Assembly (NCBI GenBank): GCA_031290375.1
Contig: JAITNR010000058.1
Span: 1 to 21,111 of the forward strand
Origin: Prevotellaceae bacterium
GTDB taxonomy: Bacteria; Bacteroidota; Bacteroidia; Bacteroidales; Paludibacteraceae
Direction: 5' to 3'
DNA: 21,111 nucleotides
Part shown: positions 7,359-14,380 of the stretch, in pieces
How the letters are laid out: the number at the start of each line of letters is the position of its first letter
How positions within the stretch are numbered: the stretch's first letter is position 1
Made by a program: the position numbers and the translations under genes
The notes under the pieces: generated by a model
The model's input: only the letters and a program-made list of their open reading frames with translations
Told to the model about the DNA's origin: nothing
Databases searched by the model: none

Positions 7359-7947
7359 TTCTTTTTTCTAAATAATATTTCAGTCCCTCTTCATTACACA
7401 AAATTCTGATAACAGCGTCCGTAATAAACCCCATCAAATAGGAGCATGAAATCCGCTTTTTTTTGACAAATATCAATTGTGCAAAATGCGTGAAAACATT
7501 GCTGACAAGTTGCGGAGTTAAATCCATATCAATATCTGTACGAAAAACACCCTGACTTATTCCATTATTGATAAAATCCAAACTGAAATTAACCGAGTCG
7601 TTTTTTGTTTGCTGACAGTGATTTTCGTAAATTTTCGGATAATATTTGGTTAAGTCATAATGAAAATGAAACTTTTTTTCTTCAACGTGTTGTTTGATTT
7701 TTTGATTTGCTTTTAACATCAAATCAATGATATTCATATTCTTATCAATAATCATTTGTTGTTTTTTGTCTTTACGAATTTGTAGCAGGATACCTTCAAC
7801 AAGTTGCTCTTTTTTCTTAAAAACGGAATAAAAGGTTTTCTTTGATATCTGCATTGCATTGCAAATATCATCAATGTTGACCCTTTTTACTCCATACTCG
7901 AAGAATAAAGGCTTCGCTGTTGCCAGAATTTTTTCCTTCAAATCCAT
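7351..7947 (-). CDS. TetR/AcrR-family transcriptional regulator
   Basis: One-component repressor, expected to bind an operator near the operon promoter and release it on binding a pump substrate. The N-terminal helix-turn-helix spans about residues 5-50, with KILATAKPLFFEYGVKRVNI and then the recognition region ISKKTFYSVFKKKEQLV typical of TetR. The remaining ~145 residues form an all-helical ligand-binding domain too divergent to predict a ligand. It is the first gene of the efflux operon and overlaps the next by 8 nt, so it probably controls its own operon. Confidence 0.92.
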   Translation of the reverse strand: MDLKEKILATAKPLFFEYGVKRVNIDDICNAMQISKKTFYSVFKKKEQLVEGILLQIRKDKKQQMIIDKNMNIIDLMLKANQKIKQHVEEKKFHFHYDLTKYYPKIYENHCQQTKNDSVNFSLDFINNGISQGVFRTDIDMDLTPQLVSNVFTHFAQLIFVKKKRISCSYLMGFITDAVIRILCNEEGLKYYLEKRNE

Positions 7948-7969
7948 TTTTTAGCAAATAAAAACTTTA

Positions 7970-8003
7970 TTTTACCTCATATCATAAAAACGCTGCAAAG
8001 GTA
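7970..8003 (-). promoter_or_regulatory. Efflux operon promoter -7 element and possible TetR operator
   Basis: TACCTTTG (8003-7996 on the minus strand) matches the Bacteroidetes -7 form TAnnTTTG, about 50 nt before the TetR ATG. No good -33 TTTG is seen at 19-21 nt. Just downstream, 7970-7989 carries the imperfect inverted repeat TTTTA...TAAAA around the expected start site, where a repressor could bind. The operator assignment is a guess from position. Confidence 0.45.
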
Positions 8004-8154
8004 ATATCTTTATTTCATATATTTGCTGTTTTTAATGTTAAATAAACTTAAATATTAAAATATAACATATAAACTATTGATTATCTGCAATAAACAGGAA
8101 ACTGAAAAATTTTAAAAGTTTTTGGGTGGGAATATTTTGGGTGTGGAAAATTGA

Positions 8155-8490
8155 ATAAGCCAAAACGGAGCGGGCAATGAAATAGAAAGCTCTCAGGTAA
8201 ATCTTTCTGACTTGCAGTCTATTTATAAAAATCTTGCAATTGAAAACAGATTCCCACCGGATCCAGACATTGAAGACAATTCCCATCCGGACCATAGCAA
8301 GGGGACTGACGCGAAGGACACTAATATCGTCTGGGCGGGGGAATCTTCTGACAACCTTATTTCTGCCATGCAGGCTAACGCCGAAGATGCGCCTGTTTGG
8401 GAGCTCACGCCGGAAAACTGGTATGCAGAATTTGGCGAGAGCGGTATGGTAGGAACTCCAATTGGCGATGTTAAACTTTGCGCGTTATAA
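8155..8490 (+). pseudogene. Truncated fragment of a phage/plasmid-type protein (PBECR-nuclease-like context)
   Basis: An open frame from just after a stop (8152-8154) to TAA at 8488-8490, with no convincing start (only TTG at 8212). The composition is acidic and protein-like, with segments IENRFPPDPDIEDNSHPD, DTNIVWAGES and LTPENWYAEFGESG, ending TPIGDVKL before a short unrelated tail. The WYxEFG...TPIGxVKMG type of segment is one I associate with C-terminal nuclease or MuF-related regions of Bacteroidetes phage and plasmid proteins, where it continues far beyond this point. The frame therefore looks cut at about 8475. The family call is from memory and tentative; the partial state is clearer than the identity. 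Confidence 0.45.
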
Positions 8491-8491
8491 T

Positions 8492-8522
8492 TTTGTGCAT
8501 TAAAAAAGAATAAGCATCTTTG
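8492..8522 (+). promoter_or_regulatory. Promoter-like element before a small ORF and prfC
   Basis: TTTG (8492-8495), a 19-nt spacer, then CATCTTTG (8515-8522). Only the first base of the -7 element departs from TAnnTTTG. It would start transcription near 8529, just before the small ORF at 8547. Confidence 0.5.
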
Positions 8523-8546
8523 CAAAACTTCTCAAGGTAATGCGCT

Positions 8547-8624
8547 ATGCTTATTCCAATGAACTTATCCGAAGAAGAAATTCGTGTACTAAATTCAGAT
8601 GCATATTATCCGGAAGAAAATTAA
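8547..8624 (+). CDS. Small 25-codon ORF, unknown
   Basis: ATG to TAA, encoding an acidic 25-residue peptide (LSEEEIRVLNSDAYYPEEN at its end). It sits about 18 nt after the predicted start site of the upstream promoter-like element and 62 nt before prfC. It may be the surviving N-terminus of a deleted gene that kept its promoter, or an upstream ORF in a longer prfC transcript. I do not recognise it, and it could be chance. Confidence 0.25.
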   Translation: MLIPMNLSEEEIRVLNSDAYYPEEN

Positions 8625-8645
8625 GTTGGTACGCAAAAATTTATG

Positions 8646-8653
8646 TAAATTTG
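8646..8653 (+). promoter_or_regulatory. Probable prfC promoter -7 element
   Basis: TAAATTTG fits TAnnTTTG exactly and lies 33 nt before the prfC ATG. The best upstream element is a TTG at 8626-8628 with a 17-nt spacer, slightly short of the usual 19. Confidence 0.55.
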
Positions 8654-8686
8654 CATCCGCAATTTTTTTTATTTAAATCATTAAAA

Positions 8687-10258
8687 ATGTTTGAAGAAGA
8701 GATACAACGCAGGCGAACTTTTGCAATAATTTCGCACCCCGATGCAGGGAAAACCACCTTAACGGAAAAAATGCTGCTTTTTGGAGGAGCAATTCACGTG
8801 GCAGGAGCAGTAAAATCGAACAAAATCCGCAAAACAGCCACTTCCGACTGGATGGAAATAGAAAAACAACGCGGAATTTCGGTAGCAACTTCCGTTATGG
8901 GCTTTGAGTATAACGGCTTTAAAATAAATATCCTGGACACACCGGGACATCAGGATTTTGCCGAAGATACTTTTCGCACTCTTACAGCGGTTGACAGTGT
9001 TATTATCGTTGTTGATTCGGCAAAAGGTGTTGAGGTTCAGACACGTAAATTGATGCAGGTTTGCCGAATGAGAAAAATACCCGTTATGATTTTTCTTAAC
9101 AAAATGGACAGAGAGGGTAAAAATACGTTTGATTTGCTTGACGAACTTGAAAAAGAGTTGCAGATTGCGGTTTGTCCACTCAGTTTCCCAATCGGAATGG
9201 GGCAAACTTTCAAAGGTGTTTATAATATTTTTGAAAAAAACTTAACTCTCTATTCGCCTAATAAGCAGACAATTAGCGAAAGTATAAAGTTTGAAGATAT
9301 AAATTCACCCGAACTCGAAAATCAAATTGGCTTACAGGCAACACAGTTGCGTAAAGATTTGGAACTCGTTGAGGGTGTTTATGACGAGTTCAGGCTTGAA
9401 GATTATCTTTCGGCTACGGTTGCTCCCGTGTTTTTCGGCAGTGCGTTAAACAATTTTGGTATCCGCGAATTGCTTGATTGCTTTTTGCATATCGCACCTT
9501 GCCCTTTGCCAATTGAGGCTGTTGAACGGAAAGTAGTACCTGTGGAAGAAGATTTTTCGGGGTTTGTCTTTAAAATTCACGCCAACATGGATCCAAATCA
9601 TCGCTCAAGTATCGCTTTTGTAAAAATTTGTTCAGGCAAATTTGAGCGAAATTCGCATTACCTGCACGTGCGTTTGGGCAAACAGCTGAAATTTTCTTCG
9701 CCCACTGCCTTTATGGCTCAGAAAAAAGAAACTGTTGATGAGGCTTTCGCAGGTGATATTGTGGGGTTGCCCGATACGGGAAACTTCAAAATAGGCGATA
9801 CGCTAACAAAAGGAGAAAACCTGCATTTCAAGGGATTACCCTCTTTTTCACCCGAAATGTTCAAGTACATCGAAAACGCCGACCCGATGAAGTCCAAGCA
9901 GTTGAACAAAGGTATAGAGCAACTTATGGGAGAGGGGGTGGCACAACTTTTTACTCATCAAAACAATGGCAGGAAAATTATAGGAACAGTCGGACAATTG
10001 CAGTTTGAGGTGATTGAATATCGGCTTCTGCACGAATATGGTGCTCAGTGCCACTGGGAAGGATTGTCGCTGTACAAAGCGTGCTGGATAGAGTGCAGCA
10101 ACGAAGTGGAACTCGAAAACTTCAAACGAAGAAAGTTTCAATATATGGCAAAGGATATTCACAACAGAGACGTTTTTCTTGCCGAGTCTGCCTACGTAAT
10201 GCAGATGGCACAAAGCGATTTTAAAGAGATAATATTTCATTTCAACAGCGATTTTTAG
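8687..10258 (+). CDS. prfC: Peptide chain release factor 3
   Basis: Ribosomal GTPase that removes RF1 or RF2 after translation termination. From the ATG at 8687 the protein is 523 residues, the normal RF3 length. An in-frame extension back to 8540 is open but crosses the promoter region, so I reject it. The GTPase domain shows G1 SHPDAGKTT, G2 RGISVATSV, G3 DTPGHQDF and G4 NKMD in order. Domain II (about 305-390) and the RF3-specific C-terminal domain (PMKSKQLNKGIEQLMGEGVA and IGTVGQLQFEVIEYRL) follow. The next gene starts 58 nt downstream on the same strand. Confidence 0.97.
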   Translation: MFEEEIQRRRTFAIISHPDAGKTTLTEKMLLFGGAIHVAGAVKSNKIRKTATSDWMEIEKQRGISVATSVMGFEYNGFKINILDTPGHQDFAEDTFRTLTAVDSVIIVVDSAKGVEVQTRKLMQVCRMRKIPVMIFLNKMDREGKNTFDLLDELEKELQIAVCPLSFPIGMGQTFKGVYNIFEKNLTLYSPNKQTISESIKFEDINSPELENQIGLQATQLRKDLELVEGVYDEFRLEDYLSATVAPVFFGSALNNFGIRELLDCFLHIAPCPLPIEAVERKVVPVEEDFSGFVFKIHANMDPNHRSSIAFVKICSGKFERNSHYLHVRLGKQLKFSSPTAFMAQKKETVDEAFAGDIVGLPDTGNFKIGDTLTKGENLHFKGLPSFSPEMFKYIENADPMKSKQLNKGIEQLMGEGVAQLFTHQNNGRKIIGTVGQLQFEVIEYRLLHEYGAQCHWEGLSLYKACWIECSNEVELENFKRRKFQYMAKDIHNRDVFLAESAYVMQMAQSDFKEIIFHFNSDF

Positions 10259-10266
10259 TTGCTTAT

Positions 10267-10291
10267 GAGTTTTTTGCAAAGTCTAAAACTC
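10267..10291 (+). other. Short hairpin between prfC and the S4-domain gene
   Basis: GAGTTTT (10267-10273) and AAAACTC (10285-10291) pair around an 11-nt loop. No T-run follows, so it is unlikely to be a full terminator. The downstream genes may be read through from prfC. Confidence 0.3.
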
Positions 10292-10316
10292 AACTCAACT
10301 CCAAATATAGAAAATA

Positions 10317-10697
10317 ATGGAAACACGAATAGACAAATTTCTTTGGGAGGTACGGCTCTACAAAACACGCTCACAAGCGGCGGATGCGTGTAAAAAAGGG
10401 CATATTTTTGTCAATGCAACAGGAGCAAAATCTTCCAAAATGGTGAAAGAAAACGATGATATTCAAATAAAAAGAAATCCTGTTGTCTATTCTTTTAAAA
10501 TTTTGAGGTTGCCGACAAGCAGGCTTGGGGCAAAACTTGTTGAAAACTACCTGCTTAATACTACCTCACAGGAGCAGTTGGCTCTGGTTGAAGTGCTTAA
10601 AATAGACAGAAAAAAACAGCGTGCCAAAGGGCTTGGACGACCAACCAAAAAAGAACGGCGCGATTTGGAAGAATTTACTTTTTTTGATGAAGAATAA
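10317..10697 (+). CDS. S4-domain RNA-binding protein, Hsp15-like
   Basis: A 126-residue protein with an N-terminal S4 RNA-binding fold (RIDKFLWEVRLYKTRSQAADACKKG, core RIDKFLWEVRLYKTRSQA, about residues 4-45, then HIFVNA) and a Lys/Arg-rich C-terminal tail (KKQRAKGLGRPTKKERR) before an acidic end. This is the layout of Hsp15 (HslR), which binds stalled 50S subunits carrying nascent chains. The E. coli protein is 133 residues. Its stop codon directly abuts the next ATG (TAAATG), so the pair is translationally coupled. Location after prfC fits a translation-related cluster. Confidence 0.9.
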   Translation: METRIDKFLWEVRLYKTRSQAADACKKGHIFVNATGAKSSKMVKENDDIQIKRNPVVYSFKILRLPTSRLGAKLVENYLLNTTSQEQLALVEVLKIDRKKQRAKGLGRPTKKERRDLEEFTFFDEE

Positions 10698-11273
10698 ATG
10701 GTTGAAATAGGAAATACAATAGTCAGTTTTGAACTTTTTGAGCAGATGTTTTGCTGTGATTTACAGCAATGCAAGGGTTGCTGTTGCGTTGAGGGCGATG
10801 CAGGAGCACCGCTTGCAAAGTCGGAAATAGAAAAAATCAACGAAATTTTGCCCAAACTTTTGGATTTTTTAACCCCAAAAGCAAAAGAAGTAATTGAACG
10901 GCAAGGAATTTCATATATTGACCTGCAAGGTGAGGACGTAACGTCACTTGTTGATGGCAAAGAGTGTGTTTTTGCATATTTTGAAAATGAAATTTGCCTT
11001 TGTGCTTTAGAAAAGGCTTGTAACAAGCATATTACAGACTTTCCAAAACCGATTTCCTGCCATCTTTATCCTGTGATAATTGACCAATATGACGACTTTG
11101 TCGCTGTTAATATTCATCATCATACTTTGTGCCGAAGTGCCGAAATATGTGGCAAAACCAACAAAATCCACCTTTACAAATTTCTAAAAAAACCTCTAAT
11201 CCGCCGTTTCGGTACCCATTGGTACGCCGAACTCAAACGAGCCGCCGAAGCATATTATCAAGAGTTTGGATAA
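10698..11273 (+). CDS. DUF3109 family Cys-rich protein
   Basis: A 191-residue protein of the DUF3109 type, common in Bacteroidetes, with unknown function. The N-terminus holds a dense cysteine cluster (Cys19, 20, 25, 28, 29, 30 in FCCDLQQCKGCCCVEGDAG). Further conserved-looking cysteines occur in ECVF, CLCALEKAC, SCHLYPV and LCRSAEIC. The spacing resembles the YkgJ-type CxxCC zinc/iron-cluster families, so metal binding is likely but unproven. The SCHLYP segment is a recognisable family mark. It starts immediately after the S4-protein stop codon, which suggests co-expression. No membrane segment or signal is visible. Confidence 0.85.
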   Translation: MVEIGNTIVSFELFEQMFCCDLQQCKGCCCVEGDAGAPLAKSEIEKINEILPKLLDFLTPKAKEVIERQGISYIDLQGEDVTSLVDGKECVFAYFENEICLCALEKACNKHITDFPKPISCHLYPVIIDQYDDFVAVNIHHHTLCRSAEICGKTNKIHLYKFLKKPLIRRFGTHWYAELKRAAEAYYQEFG

Positions 11274-11275
11274 TA

Positions 11276-11920
11276 ATGAAAAATGAAAAATTGAAACCGT
11301 TTAATTTTGGTTATGATATAATTGATAGGCGAGCTAAGAATTTCCCTGACCAAACGGCTGTTGTCTGGCATTCGCCGAACGGTTTTGCACTGGAAATTTC
11401 AAATGCCGATTTGCATCATCACAGCGATGTTACGGCATACTATCTCAGACGGCTTGGAGTAGGGCAGGGTAGTGTGATTATGCTCTACGGGCTGGAAAAG
11501 GCGTTTGAGCTGACCACAGTACTTACCGCTCTGCATAAACTCTGTGCAGTGCCCGCGTTCGATTTGCAAACAGAGGCAATAAAAAACAGTAATTCTCTTG
11601 AAGCGTATTCGATTATTGCCAACAATAATTCCCCTGTCATTCAACAGGTTAATAACAACAGGCATCAACTTTTGACCGTAGAACTTTTAATCAACACAGG
11701 CAACCCGTGCCCTGACTACTGGCTCGATTTACACACGGGCGCGAGAATGGCGAAAACTTTCAAACCTGTAGAAAAAATACCAAAAGACAGGACGTCTTTA
11801 ATAATTATCGACACAGAACCGATTTTTTTCAACGAAAAATATCCCCTGACAACCACCACCAACTACCTTTGGGACAAATTTTACCGAACAATGACAGAAG
11901 GAAAAGTATTTGATTTTTGA
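11276..11920 (+). CDS. Truncated, degenerate AMP-binding acyl-CoA ligase-like protein
   Basis: From the ATG at 11276 this gives 214 residues. The first ~110 match the N-terminus of ~550-residue Bacteroidetes acyl-CoA synthetases: FNFGYDIIDRRAKNFPDQTAVVW, core FNFGYDIIDRRAKNFPDQ, then YLRRLGVGQGSVIMLYG and LTALHKLCAVPAFDLQTE. After DYWLDLH and DRTSLIIID the family's ATP loop (TSGTTG) is expected, but the sequence reads DTEPIFFNEKYPLTTT, so this loop is absent. The protein stops about 25 residues later, without the adenylation core or lid. As it stands it cannot be a working ligase. It overlaps nothing and begins 2 nt after the DUF3109 stop. It may be a decaying gene or a repurposed small protein. 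A longer frame start at 11129 is antisense-free but lies inside the DUF3109 gene, so it is rejected. Confidence 0.7.
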   Translation: MKNEKLKPFNFGYDIIDRRAKNFPDQTAVVWHSPNGFALEISNADLHHHSDVTAYYLRRLGVGQGSVIMLYGLEKAFELTTVLTALHKLCAVPAFDLQTEAIKNSNSLEAYSIIANNNSPVIQQVNNNRHQLLTVELLINTGNPCPDYWLDLHTGARMAKTFKPVEKIPKDRTSLIIIDTEPIFFNEKYPLTTTTNYLWDKFYRTMTEGKVFDF

Positions 11921-11956
11921 CCGATTTTTTTTGCAAAAAAAAATCAGTCAAAAATC
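11912..11956. terminator. Bidirectional terminator overlapping two stop codons
   Basis: A near-perfect palindrome: GATTTTTGAC, one mismatch, GATTTTTTTT, a 2-3 nt loop, then the complementary A-run and GTCAAAAATC. Both strands carry T-runs. It contains the stop codon of the plus-strand ligase-like gene (11918-11920) and that of recO on the minus strand (11944-11946), so it can end both convergent units. Confidence 0.75.
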
Positions 11957-12672
11957 TGCTTTATAATTCCAATAGATTTGACAGAGCCAAATTCTGGCAA
12001 ATGAAGTTGCAAAAAAAGCATAATTTGCTCCAAAATATGCTGTCGTTGCTCTCTGGAAAGTTTCAAAAGATACATTGTCTGATAGTTAAACCGAAGAATT
12101 AGCAGGAAATTAACTGTTTGTTCTTCAGACAAAAAAAACGGGTGCAGTGGTTTTTCGAGGCAGAGACAACCGTTTTTCAAATCAAAAAAAGTTTTCTTTT
12201 GGTTTGAAAAATTTTCAACATTAGGGTAAAAACCGAGATATTTACTTAGTTGCAACAGAAACAACAGATGAAAATTGCCTGTTCCTTTATCACAGTTGTC
12301 AAAAAACTCAATCGAGGAAACCAGAAAATCAAAGAGCACCTTGTCTGAATGCTGTACTTTGAGCGTTCTGTAAAGCACTTCCGAAAGAAAGAGCGTTATA
12401 CTGCTTTTTATCGAATTGAAAGGAATTGAGTTAAAAATAAGCGAAGGCGAACACTCTTTGACGTACATCATTGTGCTTTGAGGTTTGCCGTGCAGCACCA
12501 AATCAAGCACGGAAAACGGCTGTAAAAACGTTGCCCTCATCACACTGCGTCTGCTGCCCGAACGCACAAAAACCGAAATCCGTCCCTCTTGCCGAGTGTA
12601 GAGATGAGCAATAACACCGCTGTCAGAGTAAGGAATATGATGAAGTACAATCGCTTGTGTTTTGACAGACAT
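11944..12672 (-). CDS. recO: DNA repair protein RecO
   Basis: Loads RecA on SSB-coated single strands with RecR, in recombinational gap repair. The 242-residue length is normal for RecO. The N-terminus has the OB-fold pattern (TQAIVLHHIPYSDSGVIAHLYT then GRISVFVRSG, ending with FSVLDLVL at about 53-60). A helical C-terminal domain follows, with LSKYLGFYPN typical of the family. A Cys pair (GCLC) is present in the area where some RecO proteins bind zinc, but a complete four-Cys set is not evident. The ATG directly follows the hydrolase stop codon (TAAATG), so the two minus-strand genes form a coupled pair. Confidence 0.92.
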   Translation of the reverse strand: MSVKTQAIVLHHIPYSDSGVIAHLYTRQEGRISVFVRSGSRRSVMRATFLQPFSVLDLVLHGKPQSTMMYVKECSPSLIFNSIPFNSIKSSITLFLSEVLYRTLKVQHSDKVLFDFLVSSIEFFDNCDKGTGNFHLLFLLQLSKYLGFYPNVENFSNQKKTFFDLKNGCLCLEKPLHPFFLSEEQTVNFLLILRFNYQTMYLLKLSREQRQHILEQIMLFLQLHLPEFGSVKSIGIIKQIFD

Positions 12673-13308
12673 TTACAGGAAAGGGTTGTTTATTTTTTCG
12701 TTGCCGATTGTGGTTGTTTTGCCGTGTCCGCTGTAAACTACCGTGTTGTCGGGCAAAACAAGCAGTTTGGCACGAATGCCGTCAATGAGCTGGTCAAAAT
12801 TTCCACAGGGCAAATCAGTTCGTCCTATGCTGTCTGCAAAAAGCACGTCGCCCGAAAAGAGCACTCCATCGGTTTGGCAGTAGAAACAGAGACTTCCCTG
12901 CGAATGCCCCGGCACGTAAATCGCCTTTAAAGAAGTGTTGCCAAATGTGATTTCGTCATTTTCCTCAATATAACCGCCAAGTTTCTGAGCCTGAACTGCT
13001 TTGGGTATTCCAAAAATCATCGCTTGAGCCTGTAGTTGATTGACTTTATGCTCATCTGCCCTGTGTGCCTTGGGCTCGATGCCGAACGTTTTGGCAGCAA
13101 AATGGTTCCCAAACTGATGGTCGAGATGCAGATGAGTATTAATCAATTGCGTTATTGTAAGTTGATTTTCTTCTACAAATTTTTTCAGTTCACTTTCTTC
13201 TTTTTCATAAAGGCAGCCGCAATCAATTAGCGCAGCCTGACGGGTTTGGTCAAAAGCCACATAAGTATTTTCCATAAAAGGATTGAAAACAAAAGTTTTA
13301 ATATTCAT
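12673..13308 (-). CDS. Metallo-beta-lactamase-fold hydrolase (glyoxalase II-like)
   Basis: A 211-residue single-domain MBL-fold enzyme. The binuclear metal motif THLHLDHQFG (His59, His61, Asp63, His64) is intact, followed by VPGHSQGS, the bridging Asp in SGDVLF, and the C-terminal SGHG histidine. This is the layout of the hydroxyacylglutathione-hydrolase-like (YcbL/GloB type II) group, which hydrolyses thioesters or related substrates. There is no C-terminal glutathione-binding domain like that of true GloB, so the substrate is uncertain. It is cytoplasmic and leads the pair with recO. Confidence 0.9.
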   Translation of the reverse strand: MNIKTFVFNPFMENTYVAFDQTRQAALIDCGCLYEKEESELKKFVEENQLTITQLINTHLHLDHQFGNHFAAKTFGIEPKAHRADEHKVNQLQAQAMIFGIPKAVQAQKLGGYIEENDEITFGNTSLKAIYVPGHSQGSLCFYCQTDGVLFSGDVLFADSIGRTDLPCGNFDQLIDGIRAKLLVLPDNTVVYSGHGKTTTIGNEKINNPFL

Positions 13309-13330
13309 TTTTACAGCGTTTTTTTATTTA

Positions 13331-13338
13331 CAAATTTA
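13331..13338 (-). promoter_or_regulatory. Promoter -7 element of the hydrolase-recO unit
   Basis: TAAATTTG on the minus strand fits TAnnTTTG and lies 22 nt before the hydrolase ATG. The nearest upstream TTG is 23 nt away, longer than usual, so the -33 part is weak. Confidence 0.5.
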
Positions 13339-13361
13339 GCGTTTTTTTTGTAATTGTATGA

Positions 13362-13380
13362 CAACAATTCACGATTGTTG
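13362..13380. repeat. Small inverted repeat upstream of the hydrolase promoter
   Basis: CAACAAT and ATTGTTG pair around TCACG. It covers the expected -33 region of the hydrolase promoter and could be a regulator site. A similar CAACAAA/TTTGTTG pair occurs at 14067-14086; this may be chance in AT-rich DNA. The rest of 13381-13519 shows nothing I recognise. Confidence 0.3.
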
Positions 13381-13519
13381 GTAGATAATTCGTCCTTATT
13401 TTATAAGTATTAATAATCAATAAATTATCTAATTTTTATGCAAATATATTGCAAATATAAAGTAAGATTTTTAGACGGTTAGGAAGTGATATTTACGCAA
13501 AAGTAAGGAAAATATATTT

Positions 13520-14022
13520 TCAGAATTTCAACTTCCATTTCAGCACAAAATAAATGCCAACAAATAAAAGAATTGCAAGGGAATTCGTCCGCACCACACT
13601 TGAAAATTCTGCCAACTTGAGAGTGGAGCTTTGACTTCTTTAACCACTTCAACCGGATACGGAACGCGGATTGTATCGCATTTGAAAATTGAATCACGAA
13701 TGATTCTGTCTTTGTACAAATACTGGTACCGCTCAAAAAATATGGTGTCGGCAGTTTGTTTGACAAAAATAGAATCGTAGCGAAAAATTGAATTGCGAAC
13801 AAAGTTATTGCGGTATTCTGTTTTCGTGCTTTCAAGCGGAATGTATTGTACGGTTTTAAGCCAAAATAACTTGGTGATTTCGTGATTGTGAGGCGGGTAG
13901 CCGAAACTTGTACAGGTTATTATCAGGCGTTGGGCTCGTTTCACGCCGAAAAACAAATCAATGAGTACGGACACGAAAACGCAGGCGTACAGGATTGCTA
14001 AGGCATACAAAATAAATAACAT
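13520..14022 (-). pseudogene. Prophage lysis-cassette remnant (holin start fused to spanin-like part, frameshifted)
   Basis: The frame starting at 14022 has an N-terminal membrane helix and IDLFFGVKRAQR (about residues 21-32), then a poor copy of the TSxGxRRxxTK segment of Bacteroidetes phage holins. From about residue 55 it switches to a periplasmic-type stretch rich in RDSIxxYDSI/DTIRV repeats and ending VPYPVEVVKEV, which I associate with small spanin-like proteins of Bacteroidetes prophages. After KAPLSSWQ the annotated frame loses its hydrophobic C-terminus. A different frame gives SLAILLFVGIYFVLKWKLKF and a stop at 13520-13522, a convincing final membrane segment. So there is one probable fusion/deletion and one frameshift. 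No amidase or other phage gene is adjacent. Confidence 0.65.
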
Positions 14023-14330
14023 ATAAAAGAATACATTGTAAATATTTGAAATTCAAACGTAAATAACAACAAACAATTTTTTGTTGCCATTTTTCTTTAT
14101 CTTTGCACTTTGGCAATCGGGGCAGTAAAGAGTAATTTTTATTTTCATACAACAAAATTAACACTTTTTTCCCTGATTGTCAATCTTTTATAACAGCATA
14201 CTTTTTATAACACTACCCGATTTACTCATAAAAAGAATGGTGCTGAATAAACCAATTAGGCTATAAATCAATACATTAACTTGGGCGACCTAAACGCTTA
14301 TACCAATTTATTTTTTTACAAAAACGCTTT
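14023..14330. other. Intergenic region, no gene found
   Basis: AT-rich DNA between the phage remnant and the aminotransferase promoter. It holds an isolated plus-strand TATCTTTG (14098-14105) that fits the -7 promoter form but has no gene or matching -33 element, and a minus-strand TACGTTTG (14061-14054) that may have served the remnant. I see no convincing ORF, RNA gene or terminator. Confidence 0.5.
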
Positions 14331-14361
14331 TTTGTGCTTTCGATCTATTTTATTATCTTTG
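14331..14361 (+). promoter_or_regulatory. Promoter of the sugar aminotransferase gene
   Basis: TTTG (14331-14334), a 19-nt spacer and TATCTTTG (14354-14361), a complete match to the Bacteroidetes consensus. The predicted start is near 14368 and the coding ATG is at 14381, so the 5' leader is only about 13 nt. Confidence 0.82.
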
Positions 14362-14380
14362 CAAGAAAAATGGAAAATAT

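Noticed and set aside
8540..8686. N-terminal extension of prfC by 49 codons
   Set aside because: It would pass through a consensus -7 element, and the 523-residue form starting at 8687 has the normal RF3 length and N-terminus.
11129..11275. N-terminal extension of the ligase-like frame
   Set aside because: It lies wholly inside the DUF3109 coding region and does not resemble ligase sequence; the family match starts after the ATG at 11276.
13479..13835. Separate minus-strand ORF of 118 codons under the phage remnant
   Set aside because: It is a shifted reading of the same remnant and has no family resemblance. The meaningful third-frame tail ends at 13520.
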